Assembly (NCBI GenBank): GCA_029339505.1
Contig: JAQISU010000233.1
Location: forward strand, 3,210,001-3,274,000
Source: Unio delphinus
Taxonomy: Eukaryota; Mollusca; Bivalvia; Unionida; Unionidae
Reading direction: 5' to 3'
DNA length: 64,000 bases
Part shown: piece after piece, positions 1-7,735 of the stretch
How the letters are laid out: every line of letters begins with the position of its first letter
Position numbering within the stretch: the first letter of the stretch is position 1
Program-made: the position numbers and the translations under genes
The notes under the pieces: generated by a model
What the model saw: the letters and a program-made list of their open reading frames with translations, nothing else
Database searches by the model: none
What the model was told of the DNA's origin: nothing

Positions 1-14
1 GATATAAATAAAAT

Positions 15-165
15 ATATGTATAGTATGTAGGCTGTATCATTGATATACCACTCGTTGTAAAAATTTTTCATTAAAAGGAAACTCGGGCAAGCCTCGTTT
101 CCTTTTAATGAAAAATTTATACATCTCGTGGTATATCATTGATACAGCGTACATACTATACATAT
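15..165. repeat. Imperfect palindrome (fold-back element)
   Basis: Two arms of about 68 bases, starting 'atatgtatagtatgta' and ending with its complement, face each other around a short GC-rich centre near position 90. The arms differ at several places, so the copy is old. No protein coding capacity is seen. It could be a small foldback MITE next to the TA microsatellite. Confidence 0.7.
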
Positions 166-167
166 AT

Positions 168-182
168 TCTATATATATATAT

Positions 183-258
<76 letters not shown>
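168..258. repeat. (TA)n microsatellite
   Basis: About 90 bases of alternating TA with one early interruption. Translations across it are meaningless. Confidence 0.95.
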
Positions 259-261
<3 letters not shown>

Positions 262-325
262 GAAAAGTTAAAGAAATAGACAACAGCAAAAACAAGAATT
301 AAGTACTCTTTTTCTATGCATGTAC

Positions 326-498
326 CTTAAACTGGGATTTCTGCTTTTCCATATGATTAGTTTCAGTCACCTGGAAGCTTTCGGACTGCAGGACCTGCTC
401 ATTGTTGTTGATCCAGGTCAAGAGAGCATCTATAGCCTCAAGATATGCCTTAGGAGGAGCTTTCTCCAAAGCTTCAGTAAGCTGGCGCTGTCGTTCCC
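326..498 (-). CDS. DMD: Dystrophin exon: start of repeat 6
   Basis: The 173-bp exon has acceptor 'gatgccag|GGG' and donor 'AAG|gtacat'. It encodes 'RQRQLTEALEKAPPKAYLE' and 'AIDALLTWINNNEQVL', matching dystrophin 'REKELQTIFDTLPPMRYQE' and 'AIRTWVQQSETKL'. The first two bases complete the codon left by the exon at 34611, confirming that both belong to one transcript and that the 34-kb gap is an intron. Confidence 0.88.
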
Positions 499-932
499 CT
501 GGCATCAAAAAGAAATACAATTATATTTTTATAAATTTTTATTCCTACAAAGGTGCAAAAACACCACAGCAAGGGGACAATATCCATCTACCAACCACTC
601 ATGTAATGCTGATCCAGATCTACCAAATTTTATCCCATTTATATTTTTAATACACATACAACACAAATTCTGAAAAGTAAAAAGTGACATTGTATTTAAA
701 TTTCATATTTTCCATTATCTCAGAAAAAGGGCAACAAAAATATCATGGAACTATTTTTCAACAAATTCAATTCTCAGGAAAAATAGTATCCCAAAATAGA
801 GTTTTGTTCTGTTATTTCAAAAAGAAAGCTCTAAAAATTTCCAACATTAAATCGCAAACACAGACTTTCAGGTAAAAGCCAAATGTGATCAAGTTTTAAA
901 ATGAATTCTGAATTTTCCAATCATGCTGTATA

Positions 933-937
933 ACTGT
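933..937. repeat. Target-site duplication, left copy
   Basis: ACTGT directly precedes the left terminal repeat and is repeated at 14925-14929 directly after the right one. Confidence 0.85.
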
Positions 938-1167
938 AGCAGCAGAGAGGGTGAACAGACCACGATTTCAAGCAAAAATAATGCTTCCTACGAAACCTTA
1001 TTTTAACCAAAAAAAATAAGTCTCCATTTAGCAAACGGAGACTTTACGATTTTTTAATCAATTTTGGTCGCAACGATGTGGTCATCCACCCTCTCTGCTG
1101 CTTAGTGATTTCAGTTCTGGGTTAACAAAAATAATAAATGATTTCAACCAAATATTTGATCGAGTCC
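938..1167. repeat. Left terminal inverted repeat (230 bp) with internal palindrome
   Basis: It is the reverse complement of 14695-14924 with about one mismatch in the A-run near 1010. It starts AGCAGCAGAGAGGGTG, and the inverted form of the same 16 bases occurs again at 1087-1102. The outer 165 bases can therefore fold on themselves. Inside lie smaller hairpins: AGTCTCC/GGAGACT with an 11-base loop, and CTTATTTT/AAAATAAG. The innermost bases copy the last codons of the ATPase gene found at the other end. Confidence 0.95.
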
Positions 1168-1201
1168 TTAGGACGAAAATCCTTTGAAATTGCAAAGCAA
1201 T

Positions 1202-1744
1202 TTAGGATTTCACAAACAAACTAATCGCTAACACCTCTTCTTGTAAATCAATCAGATTATTTGACTGGTCGGTGAGTTTGAAATTAATTCTCGTTAACGA
1301 ATTATTATGGCATCGCATATAGACAGGATTAATTGGGTTTTCAATAATTAGGAATCCTGGAGGAGCTGTTGGTGCAAACGAATAAAGAATATATCCTTGC
1401 TGAGCTTGATTTGATTTCTCTAGATTAATTTGATAGCTTACTTCAATTGCATCACATACTAAATTGAGCGCAATCACCGTTGAAATATTCACATTATGAG
1501 GGGCAATATGCCTACCGCCACCATCTGGATCATTATTATACCTGAAGAGGACAGCTGAATCTGATTTTTGTAGCGCCTTGATATCGGTTTTAACAATTCT
1601 TGCTAGTTCATCAGCGTTGTATTTGGGAAACTTGAAATTACGCAGATTGTCCTCTGTGATATTGTAATCGGTTAAGAATCGTTGTTTATTGTCGCTGTTG
1701 TCATTAATTATTGTTTGAATAATTAGTTCATAGATATATTTCAT
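1202..1744 (-). CDS. Minor capsid (penton-like) protein, C-terminal-type module
   Basis: 180 aa, ATG at 1744. The C-terminal third has 'YSFAPTAPPGFLIIENPINP' and then a strand-rich 'INFKLTDQSNNLIDLQEE', the pattern of the C-terminal part of Polinton minor capsid (penton-type jelly-roll) proteins ('...LTDQ.G..idL.GE...i.l.ir'). The first 60 residues are helical and unlike that family. It begins one base after the stop of the preceding gene, suggesting co-expression, and is the last gene before the left terminal repeat. In most related elements the two halves occur in one protein, so this and the next gene may be a split version. Role in the vertex is inferred from family resemblance only. Confidence 0.65.
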   Translation of the reverse strand: MKYIYELIIQTIINDNSDNKQRFLTDYNITEDNLRNFKFPKYNADELARIVKTDIKALQKSDSAVLFRYNNDPDGGGRHIAPHNVNISTVIALNLVCDAIEVSYQINLEKSNQAQQGYILYSFAPTAPPGFLIIENPINPVYMRCHNNSLTRINFKLTDQSNNLIDLQEEVLAISLFVKS

Positions 1745-1745
1745 G

Positions 1746-2552
1746 TCAGATATAAGTTGATTTTATTATTTCAACGTGTTTTTGCGATTTTGTTTTCCGT
1801 AGTTGTTCTAGTTGTGTGTCATATAATTGTTTAATCTCATTAAAATAACCACGGACGTCAGTTAGCGTAAATGAAATAGTAACAGATGAGTCGGTTGCTC
1901 TTTTAATGATAAAATCCCATTGCAATGTGTCTTTGTTGGTAAATATAAATCTATCGGCGATTCTTCCTTTTCTTATATCAGATAAATTATCTCGATAACT
2001 GGGATTGATTTCATGATATGATTGTATGTCCGTGGTTAAGTCGGTGGCGGATTTTTCCGGTGGTTTTTCAGGCCATCCTAACACTGTTCTTAACGAGCTG
2101 TTATATATATCTACAATGTATCCCTCTGTGCTTATTTCGATCGACGACGAGAGCGTCGGTTGATGAAGATTAATAGCTATTTTTGATTCTTTTCCAGTGA
2201 TTGATTTTATTCTACGCTGAATTTCAGCATTGATTTGCTTAATTTGGTACGACCCAGTTGGTAACGAAACAGTTTCCCACTCTGGAGTACCATCGGGTTT
2301 ATTCTTATACGAGAACACCAGTGTGTTATTGGGTTGCTGACCACTAAATGCAACCGATCTGATATTAGGCCAGCTATGATATACTCGTAATTTTGCTAGC
2401 GCTATCTCCTTCACTGGGACCGGAGAGGGGAAATTCACACTGAATTCTGGATTCGTTGATGTTATTGATATCATGCTTGTTTGTACTGGGTTCGTGTTCT
2501 CCACTATTCGTTGAAGTAATTCCTGCGGTGTTGTCATTGTTATTATACTCAT
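1746..2552 (-). CDS. Minor capsid (penton-like) protein, N-terminal-type module
   Basis: 268 aa, ATG at 2552. It has 'IALAKLRVYHSWPNI', then 'VSLPTGSYQIKQINAEIQR', 'IAINLHQPTLSSSIEI' and 'LRTVLGWP'. This succession (G-x-Y-x-[IL]-x-x-I-N, then T-x-x-S, then LGW/LGF) is the N-terminal signature of Polinton minor capsid proteins. The C-terminal 90 residues have 'ISFTLTDVRGYFNEI' and a charged helix. The first codons overlap a 151-bp tandem duplication (2436-2761), which leaves a second copy of this gene's start upstream at 2703 that cannot lead into it. ATG at 2552 is the only start in frame with the homologous part. Confidence 0.68.
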   Translation of the reverse strand: MSIITMTTPQELLQRIVENTNPVQTSMISITSTNPEFSVNFPSPVPVKEIALAKLRVYHSWPNIRSVAFSGQQPNNTLVFSYKNKPDGTPEWETVSLPTGSYQIKQINAEIQRRIKSITGKESKIAINLHQPTLSSSIEISTEGYIVDIYNSSLRTVLGWPEKPPEKSATDLTTDIQSYHEINPSYRDNLSDIRKGRIADRFIFTNKDTLQWDFIIKRATDSSVTISFTLTDVRGYFNEIKQLYDTQLEQLRKTKSQKHVEIIKSTYI

Positions 2553-2761
2553 GATTTATTTCTAATTTTGGTATCGAGGAATCATAAATACTGACCATCA
2601 CTGAGAACTCACAATCTGGTAATGTTGATATTATTGAGATCATTTTGTTTTTTGGGTTCGTATTTTCTGATTCCATCGGTGTTGTCATTGTTATTATATT
2701 CATGTTGTCGCTCTAATTTCGATATCGCGGAATTAAAAATACTGACCATCGCTGAGAACTC
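2436..2761. repeat. Tandem duplication (151-bp unit) across a gene junction
   Basis: The sequence from 2610 downward repeats that from 2761 downward with an offset of 151 bases. It includes 'gagttctcag', the start 'ATGA.TATAATAACAATG' (2703 and 2552) and the following 60-70 bases. The copies have diverged and one has a 15-base length difference. Because 151 is not a multiple of three, a meaningless open frame of about 109 codons spans the copies. Confidence 0.85.
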
Positions 2762-3154
2762 ACTATCTGATATAATTGTATTATCGAGTGACGACGATAT
2801 CATCAGGGATAACTGCGAATATGCGGTTGATGCAATATGAAATTGAATTAAGTAATTCTGCAGTTTACTCTGGCTGCATGATGATATCTTTTTTGCTATC
2901 CCGGTTGATATACCCCCGATTGTAGCCACCGCAGAAATGCAAATTGGAACTACGACCGGGGCAATCATTGTAACCGATGCAAGTATTATTCCGGCGCCAG
3001 CGAGAACGCTTGACACCGAGTACATAGTAACATCAATTGCGGTGATTCTTCGTCGGTATTTTTTCATTTTTATTTGATACTCCTCAGTGAGGGTTTTGAG
3101 TCTATTTTGAAATTCTCTGACCTGATCATAGCGACATTGCGTTGATGAAATCAT
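2609..3154 (-). CDS. Polinton two-helix membrane protein
   Basis: 181 aa, ATG at 3154. A basic coiled-coil N-terminus (residues 9-38, ending KKYRRR) is followed by two adjacent hydrophobic segments (about 43-63 and 66-87, small and Gly/Ala-rich) and a helical tail with 'IISDSEFSAMVSIF'. This layout (coil, hydrophobic hairpin, 'ISD.EF' helix) recurs in Polintons of cnidarians and molluscs, but its function is not known. A membrane role in virion entry or assembly is a guess. The last 50 residues are Asn-rich and lie in the tandem duplication, so the original C-terminus may have been altered. An AATTGAAAACAC motif lies 19 nt before the ATG. Confidence 0.7.
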   Translation of the reverse strand: MISSTQCRYDQVREFQNRLKTLTEEYQIKMKKYRRRITAIDVTMYSVSSVLAGAGIILASVTMIAPVVVPICISAVATIGGISTGIAKKISSCSQSKLQNYLIQFHIASTAYSQLSLMISSSLDNTIISDSEFSAMVSIFNSAISKLERQHEYNNNDNTDGIRKYEPKKQNDLNNINITRL

Positions 3155-3173
3155 TGTTATTTTAAACCCGCTA

Positions 3174-3185
3174 GTGTTTTCAATT
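3174..3185 (-). promoter_or_regulatory. Shared upstream motif (copy 1)
   Basis: AATTGAAAACAC on the coding strand, 19 nt before the ATG at 3154. The same motif precedes four other virion genes at similar distance. Confidence 0.55.
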
Positions 3186-3196
3186 ATTTGTCATCG

Positions 3197-4639
3197 TTAG
3201 CGGGAATTGTTAGTAGCTTCATCCGAAAAATCATCTACAAGTTCTAAACACCAAGTTATTTTTGATCTAACGGTGGAGCTATTAACCGCGACGACATTAA
3301 AGTTTTTTTTGCGACCATCCATAATTAACGTTGCGGTGCCACCAGAGTAGGTTTTACCGTCCGCGATCATATTAAATTGATCGATAGAGATCCACGTTAG
3401 CCTGTAGATACCATCGGCCCATGTTGGCTTGTAGTCAGGGCCCGCTATGCCGGGGAGACCCAAGATACCGATGGATAATGTAGTATAAACGTCTCTTATC
3501 CAATCCATGGTTCCATGATTAACCGTATACACGATATTTTTAACGCCTATGTGGTGATGCGGAATCTTTACCTTTTCAGATATTTCTTTCAGTTTAAGAA
3601 GATCGTCGTAAATATCGAGATACTTTACCGTGATTCTGGTAGGATCTATTACCTTCCTTGGCTCCCTGTCAAAAAAGAATGAAACCAGAAGTTCGTTGAT
3701 TCTAATCCGTGATTGGATTTTAATATGGTTGTCGATGTTAGAAAATTTCGTCGTGATATCTTGGAGGCTACTGCCCTCAAAGAAATTTTTAGCCATTTCG
3801 CTGATGCGTTTTTGTTCGTCAAACGCGCTTTTAATTTCAGCGAGAGTCGGGCCTGTCAACGATGTGGTTTCAGATGTAGGTGTTCTCCCTAAAAATTTAT
3901 CCACGATGGTATTAAGTGTTGTTTGTCTCACCATAAGCATATTAATATCTTTGAGAGTCATTGTAGATGTAACCGGGACACCAAAGAAATTATTAGCGAC
4001 GTAGGCATTATGAGTATGCCTGATAATAAACTCACTGATTTCAGCGAGAGTCATTCCAGCCACAAGCGGGTTTCCAAAGAATCTACCAACAATGTCATTA
4101 GTGGGTTTTTGATCTTCTATTAGTTTAGAAATCTCGAGATAATTTGCCTTGATTTCATTTTCATTCATCATCCTTCCCGCGTCCTTGTTAGCGAAGAATA
4201 GCGATAGATAGTTTTTAATTTCAGCGAGAGTCATGCCAACCACAAGCGGGGTTCCAAAGAATTTATGTACGACATTTTTGCGAAAACTATTATAACCTCG
4301 TATAAGATCATTCAGATCACGTTCGTTGGTAGCAATCGCGTCGGTGATCGTAGACACAAGTGCGCCTGGTTTAAGTTGTCCATCGTTGGAATACAGTGCA
4401 ATAGAGTTTTCAGCGGCAGCGCGATGCCGTATCAAAATGTCATTCACGGATATATTACTGCTTTTCAATTTACCCTGGCGATCTTGAAATACAACTATTT
4501 CGTTCGGGTCAACACTTGTTAAATTTAACGTCTCAGCGATTTCATCTTCTATTATTTTTTTTACATCCTCGATAGAACCCGCAGATGTTTCCTCGGTGGG
4601 TTCCAACATTGACAGAGGTTGTCCCCAAATATCGATCAT
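3197..4639 (-). CDS. Unknown Polinton protein with FFG-x-P repeats
   Basis: 480 aa from ATG at 4639. An open frame extends to 4729, but it begins with a non-ATG codon and overlaps the protease. The promoter-like motif at 4657-4668 also sits just before 4639. The middle contains at least three repeats of 'FFG.P[LV]...MTL.[ED]I' with 'FFGTPLVVGMTLAEI' and 'FFGNPLVAGMTLAEI' nearly identical also in DNA (4219-4264 and 4037-4083). A degenerate fourth repeat has 'FLG'. The C-terminal 120 residues ('WIRDVYTTLSIGILGLPG', 'WADGIYRLTWISID') look beta-rich. I do not recognise a family. The position between protease and membrane protein in the virion block suggests a structural or attachment role. Confidence 0.75.
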   Translation of the reverse strand: MIDIWGQPLSMLEPTEETSAGSIEDVKKIIEDEIAETLNLTSVDPNEIVVFQDRQGKLKSSNISVNDILIRHRAAAENSIALYSNDGQLKPGALVSTITDAIATNERDLNDLIRGYNSFRKNVVHKFFGTPLVVGMTLAEIKNYLSLFFANKDAGRMMNENEIKANYLEISKLIEDQKPTNDIVGRFFGNPLVAGMTLAEISEFIIRHTHNAYVANNFFGVPVTSTMTLKDINMLMVRQTTLNTIVDKFLGRTPTSETTSLTGPTLAEIKSAFDEQKRISEMAKNFFEGSSLQDITTKFSNIDNHIKIQSRIRINELLVSFFFDREPRKVIDPTRITVKYLDIYDDLLKLKEISEKVKIPHHHIGVKNIVYTVNHGTMDWIRDVYTTLSIGILGLPGIAGPDYKPTWADGIYRLTWISIDQFNMIADGKTYSGGTATLIMDGRKKNFNVVAVNSSTVRSKITWCLELVDDFSDEATNNSR

Positions 4640-4656
4640 TATTGTTAGCGTAACTT

Positions 4657-4668
4657 GTGTTTTCAATT
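4657..4668 (-). promoter_or_regulatory. Shared upstream motif (copy 2)
   Basis: AATTGAAAACAC on the coding strand, 17 nt before the ATG at 4639. It supports that start over the longer frame. Confidence 0.55.
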
Positions 4669-5127
4669 TATTGATCCTTGTAATTTCCCACTTGTGTATT
4701 CGTTTACAATAATATGAGGTGGTTTCCACGGAGATCCAAAGGATTTTAATGAAATCTCCGCGAGGACATTTAATACTTCACGGCCGCATATCGGTGGACC
4801 ATTTAAATGTTGTGTTGGCAGCGTGGAATAAAAAATCGGAAACCCTTTGAGTTTCATCGAGGAATTTATATACCGCATAAACTCGCTTGGCGGAGCTAAC
4901 CCATATGAATCGAAATAGACAATCCCACGTGGATCAATCGCGTATGCAACCCAGTGAGTTCCCGATCCGCTGCTGTTATCAAGATTGATGATACCGGTTT
5001 CAACGTTATTTGGTTTTCTCGGTAATTGATCTCTCATAAAAACCCCTCTGAAGTTTTTTATCGCTAGTTTTTTAGCAGCATCAATTAAATCAAAATTGGA
5101 CATGGGAACTATAGGTTCCTCAACCAT
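4663..5127 (-). CDS. Adenovirus-type cysteine protease (PRO)
   Basis: 154 aa from ATG at 5127. Upstream in-frame sequence to 5232 starts with GTG and overlaps the next gene. It has the C5-type triad: His58 in 'GTHWVAY', Asp73 in 'YFDSYGLAPP', oxyanion Gln106 in 'PTQHLNG' and the nucleophile Cys114 in 'PICGREVL'. The N-terminal 'FRGVFMRDQLP' and 'GIINLD' are also typical of Polinton PRO. In adenovirus this enzyme processes capsid precursors, and the same role is likely here. The usual aromatic and second Cys after CG ('CG.[FY]C') are replaced by REV, which is unusual but does not touch the triad. Confidence 0.92.
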   Translation of the reverse strand: MVEEPIVPMSNFDLIDAAKKLAIKNFRGVFMRDQLPRKPNNVETGIINLDNSSGSGTHWVAYAIDPRGIVYFDSYGLAPPSEFMRYINSSMKLKGFPIFYSTLPTQHLNGPPICGREVLNVLAEISLKSFGSPWKPPHIIVNEYTSGKLQGSIN

Positions 5128-5168
5128 AGGTTCGGAAATCGAAGATTTGTAAATCGAAGATTTTTCAA

Positions 5169-5666
5169 CTAATAAACCGTTCCTGGTATTTTTCTTAGAC
5201 CCGATCCGTTCACGGATTTGCCGCTGTACCACGAATACGGGGTTCCTGGTAGGTACAACCCCTTTCCCTTTTTTTTATACCCAGATCCGCGAGCGGATCC
5301 ACCAGTTGCCTTTTTCAACGCCATCCCTGCTGCGGTCCCAACGGCTCCCAACGCTGCCGCCTTCGCCACCGCTGGGGCAGCCGCTGCAATCAATGCTGGT
5401 ATTGCGGCTAACAATGGAAATATACCACCTGATTTTATCATGTTCGCGACTGCAGCTTTCGAAAATTCTATTTGAACTCCTCGCTTATTTTTCATTGCAT
5501 CATTGAAATGTTTTATTTGACGATCCGTTAATGATATTTTATGTGTACCTCCGGACATCTGCGCTGGTTTTAACGTTATTGTTGTTCCACATTCTTTAGC
5601 GGATTTTGATTTTAATTTCTTGACCTGACCATCAGTCAGCTTGACACTAACAACACTATATGGCAT
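5169..5666 (-). CDS. Polinton pVI/pX-like minor virion protein
   Basis: 165 aa from ATG at 5666. The frame runs on to 5732 but begins there with TTG, and the family starts 'MPY'. The N-terminus has 'VKLTDGQVKKLKS', the middle 'ISLTDRQIKHFNDAM', then an amphipathic-to-hydrophobic Ala-rich stretch (about residues 80-118), then a Gly/Lys-rich tail ending 'LRKIPGTVY'. This protein is conserved in animal Polintons. The hydrophobic centre has led others to compare it with membrane-active adenovirus pVI; that function is inference. It sits between protease and major capsid gene, and the Gly/Lys-rich tail could be a cleavage substrate of the protease. Confidence 0.8.
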   Translation of the reverse strand: MPYSVVSVKLTDGQVKKLKSKSAKECGTTITLKPAQMSGGTHKISLTDRQIKHFNDAMKNKRGVQIEFSKAAVANMIKSGGIFPLLAAIPALIAAAAPAVAKAAALGAVGTAAGMALKKATGGSARGSGYKKKGKGLYLPGTPYSWYSGKSVNGSGLRKIPGTVY

Positions 5667-5686
5667 TTTATTGTAAAACACATTTA

Positions 5687-5697
5687 TGCTTTCAATT
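5687..5697 (-). promoter_or_regulatory. Shared upstream motif (copy 3, weaker)
   Basis: AATTGAAAGCA on the coding strand, 20 nt before the ATG at 5666. Confidence 0.45.
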
Positions 5698-5745
5698 GAT
5701 CTAATTTGGGAAATCCTATGGAAACTTTTCAAGTTTCATTTACAT

Positions 5746-7170
5746 TTACAGATTTTCCACTGGTGCATCAACGAGTCTCATTCGTCCGCCAGCCCCTTCT
5801 AACAACATTGATTTATCGCTGAGAATAACAGCAACCGCTCTATAATCAACACCACCAGGATCTATACGAGCCCTAAAATGTATATCAACAACGGATTGCC
5901 TTGTTAAATCAAGATGTTCCAGTGAAAAGTAATAAATTGGATACAAGTTCTTAAAATCGAGCTGAGATATTTGCAAACCAGTATCAACATTTTGATCACG
6001 ACCCATATATGACAGCATCCGATGATACACACGTGCTATTTGGTTGTTTCCGTAATTAAGCTGTATATCCTCAGATGGTTCTTGTTGTCCGTTTATTCTC
6101 AGTGAAACCTCACTTACCCCTAACCGATCAAATATCATATGACTGCGTTCTTGGGAACCTAATCGATTCCGATTCTGCAGCGCTATAAATATATGACGTG
6201 GAGCTGAAACGCCTTGTTTTGATGCCAGGTGCCATGTAAATGTACCATTAACATTATCCTCTTTAGCATCAGTCGTTGTTGTTAGCCAACTTAGCAATGA
6301 TTTACCACCGGTTTCCATAAACGAAAGTAGCCGCTCTTCCGTGGTAATTGATGGAGTCATTACTGGCATCCATAATACTATTTTACTCAAAACAACTTTA
6401 CCTTCATCGGCACCAGTACGCCAAATTGCATCATTGTCATTGCCTTTTCGCACTAATGCGATTGTCTGTTTGGCTCCATAGATGACTTTTCTGACATTTC
6501 TGCAGAATCCAAATATGTGATGGAGTGGAATCGCACATGAAAAATATCGCTGCTGTTCTTGCAATGCTAATTTTCGTGTTGCAAATCCTAAATTGAAATT
6601 ACCATTAACACCTCCGAGAATATCAAACGCAGCTCCGGGTCTAGCTCGACGTTCTGGATTAGTTGCTTCTCGTTGATTATCAACTGAAGTGTCTTGCGGT
6701 GTTAACACTTTAATGTATTGAAGGTGGTCAGCGTTATCAGAGGTATCCTTTGCAAACATCATAGATGGACCAGCCGATCTTGTATAATCATCGGAGTATC
6801 TTGCTAGTCCGATTATTGTTGTTGCAACATCAACCTCGCGGTCTATTGATTCAATTTCTTTTCCATCAATGAGATATCTTGCACTTTCAAATAACGCCAT
6901 TATACCATTGTTGACGAAACCAACTCGGATATTTGAATCATTTGCATATGGGGTATCAGCTGCAACATTTGTTACAAGTTTTCCTTCTACTTCAATAAAT
7001 GCTTCACATGGTAAAAAGTATTTACTGGTATCTTGAACTTGAAGTTCAATTCGCGATCGTAGGTCGGGTTGTATTGCATGATAGGAATAGTATTGATAAT
7101 CGCGGACGGAATCATCTTTGCGCACTGGGGCTTCCATATCTAACGCGGGATCAGCTGTTCGTTTAAACAT
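5746..7170 (-). CDS. Major capsid protein, double jelly-roll
   Basis: 474 aa, ATG at 7170. The pattern of Polinton major capsid proteins is clear: 'GFVNNGIMALFESARYLIDG' with 'EIESIDREVDVATTI' in the first jelly roll, 'IVLWMPVMTPS' in the middle, and beta-rich sequence with 'FKNLYPIYYFSLEHLD' and 'SVVDIHFRARID' in the second. Length is typical. It should form the trimeric capsomers of an icosahedral particle. It lies between the basic core-like gene and the pVI-like gene and carries the shared motif 14 nt upstream. No break is seen. Confidence 0.9.
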   Translation of the reverse strand: MFKRTADPALDMEAPVRKDDSVRDYQYYSYHAIQPDLRSRIELQVQDTSKYFLPCEAFIEVEGKLVTNVAADTPYANDSNIRVGFVNNGIMALFESARYLIDGKEIESIDREVDVATTIIGLARYSDDYTRSAGPSMMFAKDTSDNADHLQYIKVLTPQDTSVDNQREATNPERRARPGAAFDILGGVNGNFNLGFATRKLALQEQQRYFSCAIPLHHIFGFCRNVRKVIYGAKQTIALVRKGNDNDAIWRTGADEGKVVLSKIVLWMPVMTPSITTEERLLSFMETGGKSLLSWLTTTTDAKEDNVNGTFTWHLASKQGVSAPRHIFIALQNRNRLGSQERSHMIFDRLGVSEVSLRINGQQEPSEDIQLNYGNNQIARVYHRMLSYMGRDQNVDTGLQISQLDFKNLYPIYYFSLEHLDLTRQSVVDIHFRARIDPGGVDYRAVAVILSDKSMLLEGAGGRMRLVDAPVENL

Positions 7171-7184
7171 TTATAACATTACTA

Positions 7185-7196
7185 GCGTTTTCAATT
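7185..7196 (-). promoter_or_regulatory. Shared upstream motif (copy 4)
   Basis: AATTGAAAACGC on the coding strand, followed by TAGT, 14 nt before the capsid gene ATG at 7170. Confidence 0.55.
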
Positions 7197-7200
7197 GTAA

Positions 7201-7701
7201 TTATCGTCGTTGAAAATTCTTCGAATTTCTTTTTTGTTTCAAACCACTTCCTGCTATCGCGTTCATGATAGCGCTATCTGTTACCGGTGAAGCTGTCAAT
7301 TGTGACGAAGTCAATTGCGCTAGTTTTTCTTCCACTGCGTTATTTATTACTTTGCTGATTTTTGCAGGCATCACTGTAGTTGATGGCAGCACTAATGACG
7401 AAGTCATCGATGACGAAGTCATTCGTGGTTTCTTTCGCACCAATGATGCTATTTTATCTTTCGCGGCAGAAAATGCCTTTCCGGCAAGATTTCCAACGAA
7501 ATTGATTCCCTTATCACGGATAGCATCAATGGCTTTCATTGACAATTGTTTAGCTAACGGCGCCACCTTGGGAGCCATTATTGTAAATAACCCCGCAATG
7601 GTATTGCCGAAACAATCTCCGTACCACGCGCGATAAACAGGCAATCGTGAGTTCACCACGTAGACGCTTACGGGTTTATCATGGTTATAGTGTATAATCA
7701 T
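7201..7701 (-). CDS. Small basic virion core-like protein
   Basis: 166 aa, ATG at 7701. It has 'YGDCFGNTIAGLFTIMAP', then a helical segment with small residues, 'LVRKKPRMTSS', a Ser/Thr-rich stretch and a basic end 'LKQKRNSKNFQRR'. Small proteins of this layout next to the capsid gene are common in Polintons and have been likened to adenovirus core proteins. The sequence alone does not prove DNA binding. It is separated from the capsid gene by 30 bases that contain that gene's motif. Confidence 0.7.
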   Translation of the reverse strand: MIIHYNHDKPVSVYVVNSRLPVYRAWYGDCFGNTIAGLFTIMAPKVAPLAKQLSMKAIDAIRDKGINFVGNLAGKAFSAAKDKIASLVRKKPRMTSSSMTSSLVLPSTTVMPAKISKVINNAVEEKLAQLTSSQLTASPVTDSAIMNAIAGSGLKQKRNSKNFQRR

Positions 7702-7718
7702 CTTGTTATAAAACTAGT

Positions 7719-7730
7719 AGTTTTTCAATT
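7719..7730 (-). promoter_or_regulatory. Shared upstream motif (copy 5)
   Basis: AATTGAAAAACT on the coding strand, followed by ACTAG, 17 nt before the ATG at 7701. Confidence 0.5.
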
Positions 7731-7735
7731 AGTGG

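Noticed and set aside
38..295. Open frame of repeated Tyr-Ile
   Set aside because: It is the translation of the TA microsatellite.
2374..2703. 109-codon open frame between the membrane and minor-capsid genes
   Set aside because: It is produced by the 151-bp tandem duplication and joins a copied gene start to a copied gene end in a shifted frame.
5218..5506. Open frames on the plus strand opposite the pVI-like gene
   Set aside because: They are the opposite strand of a well-supported conserved gene and have no family features.
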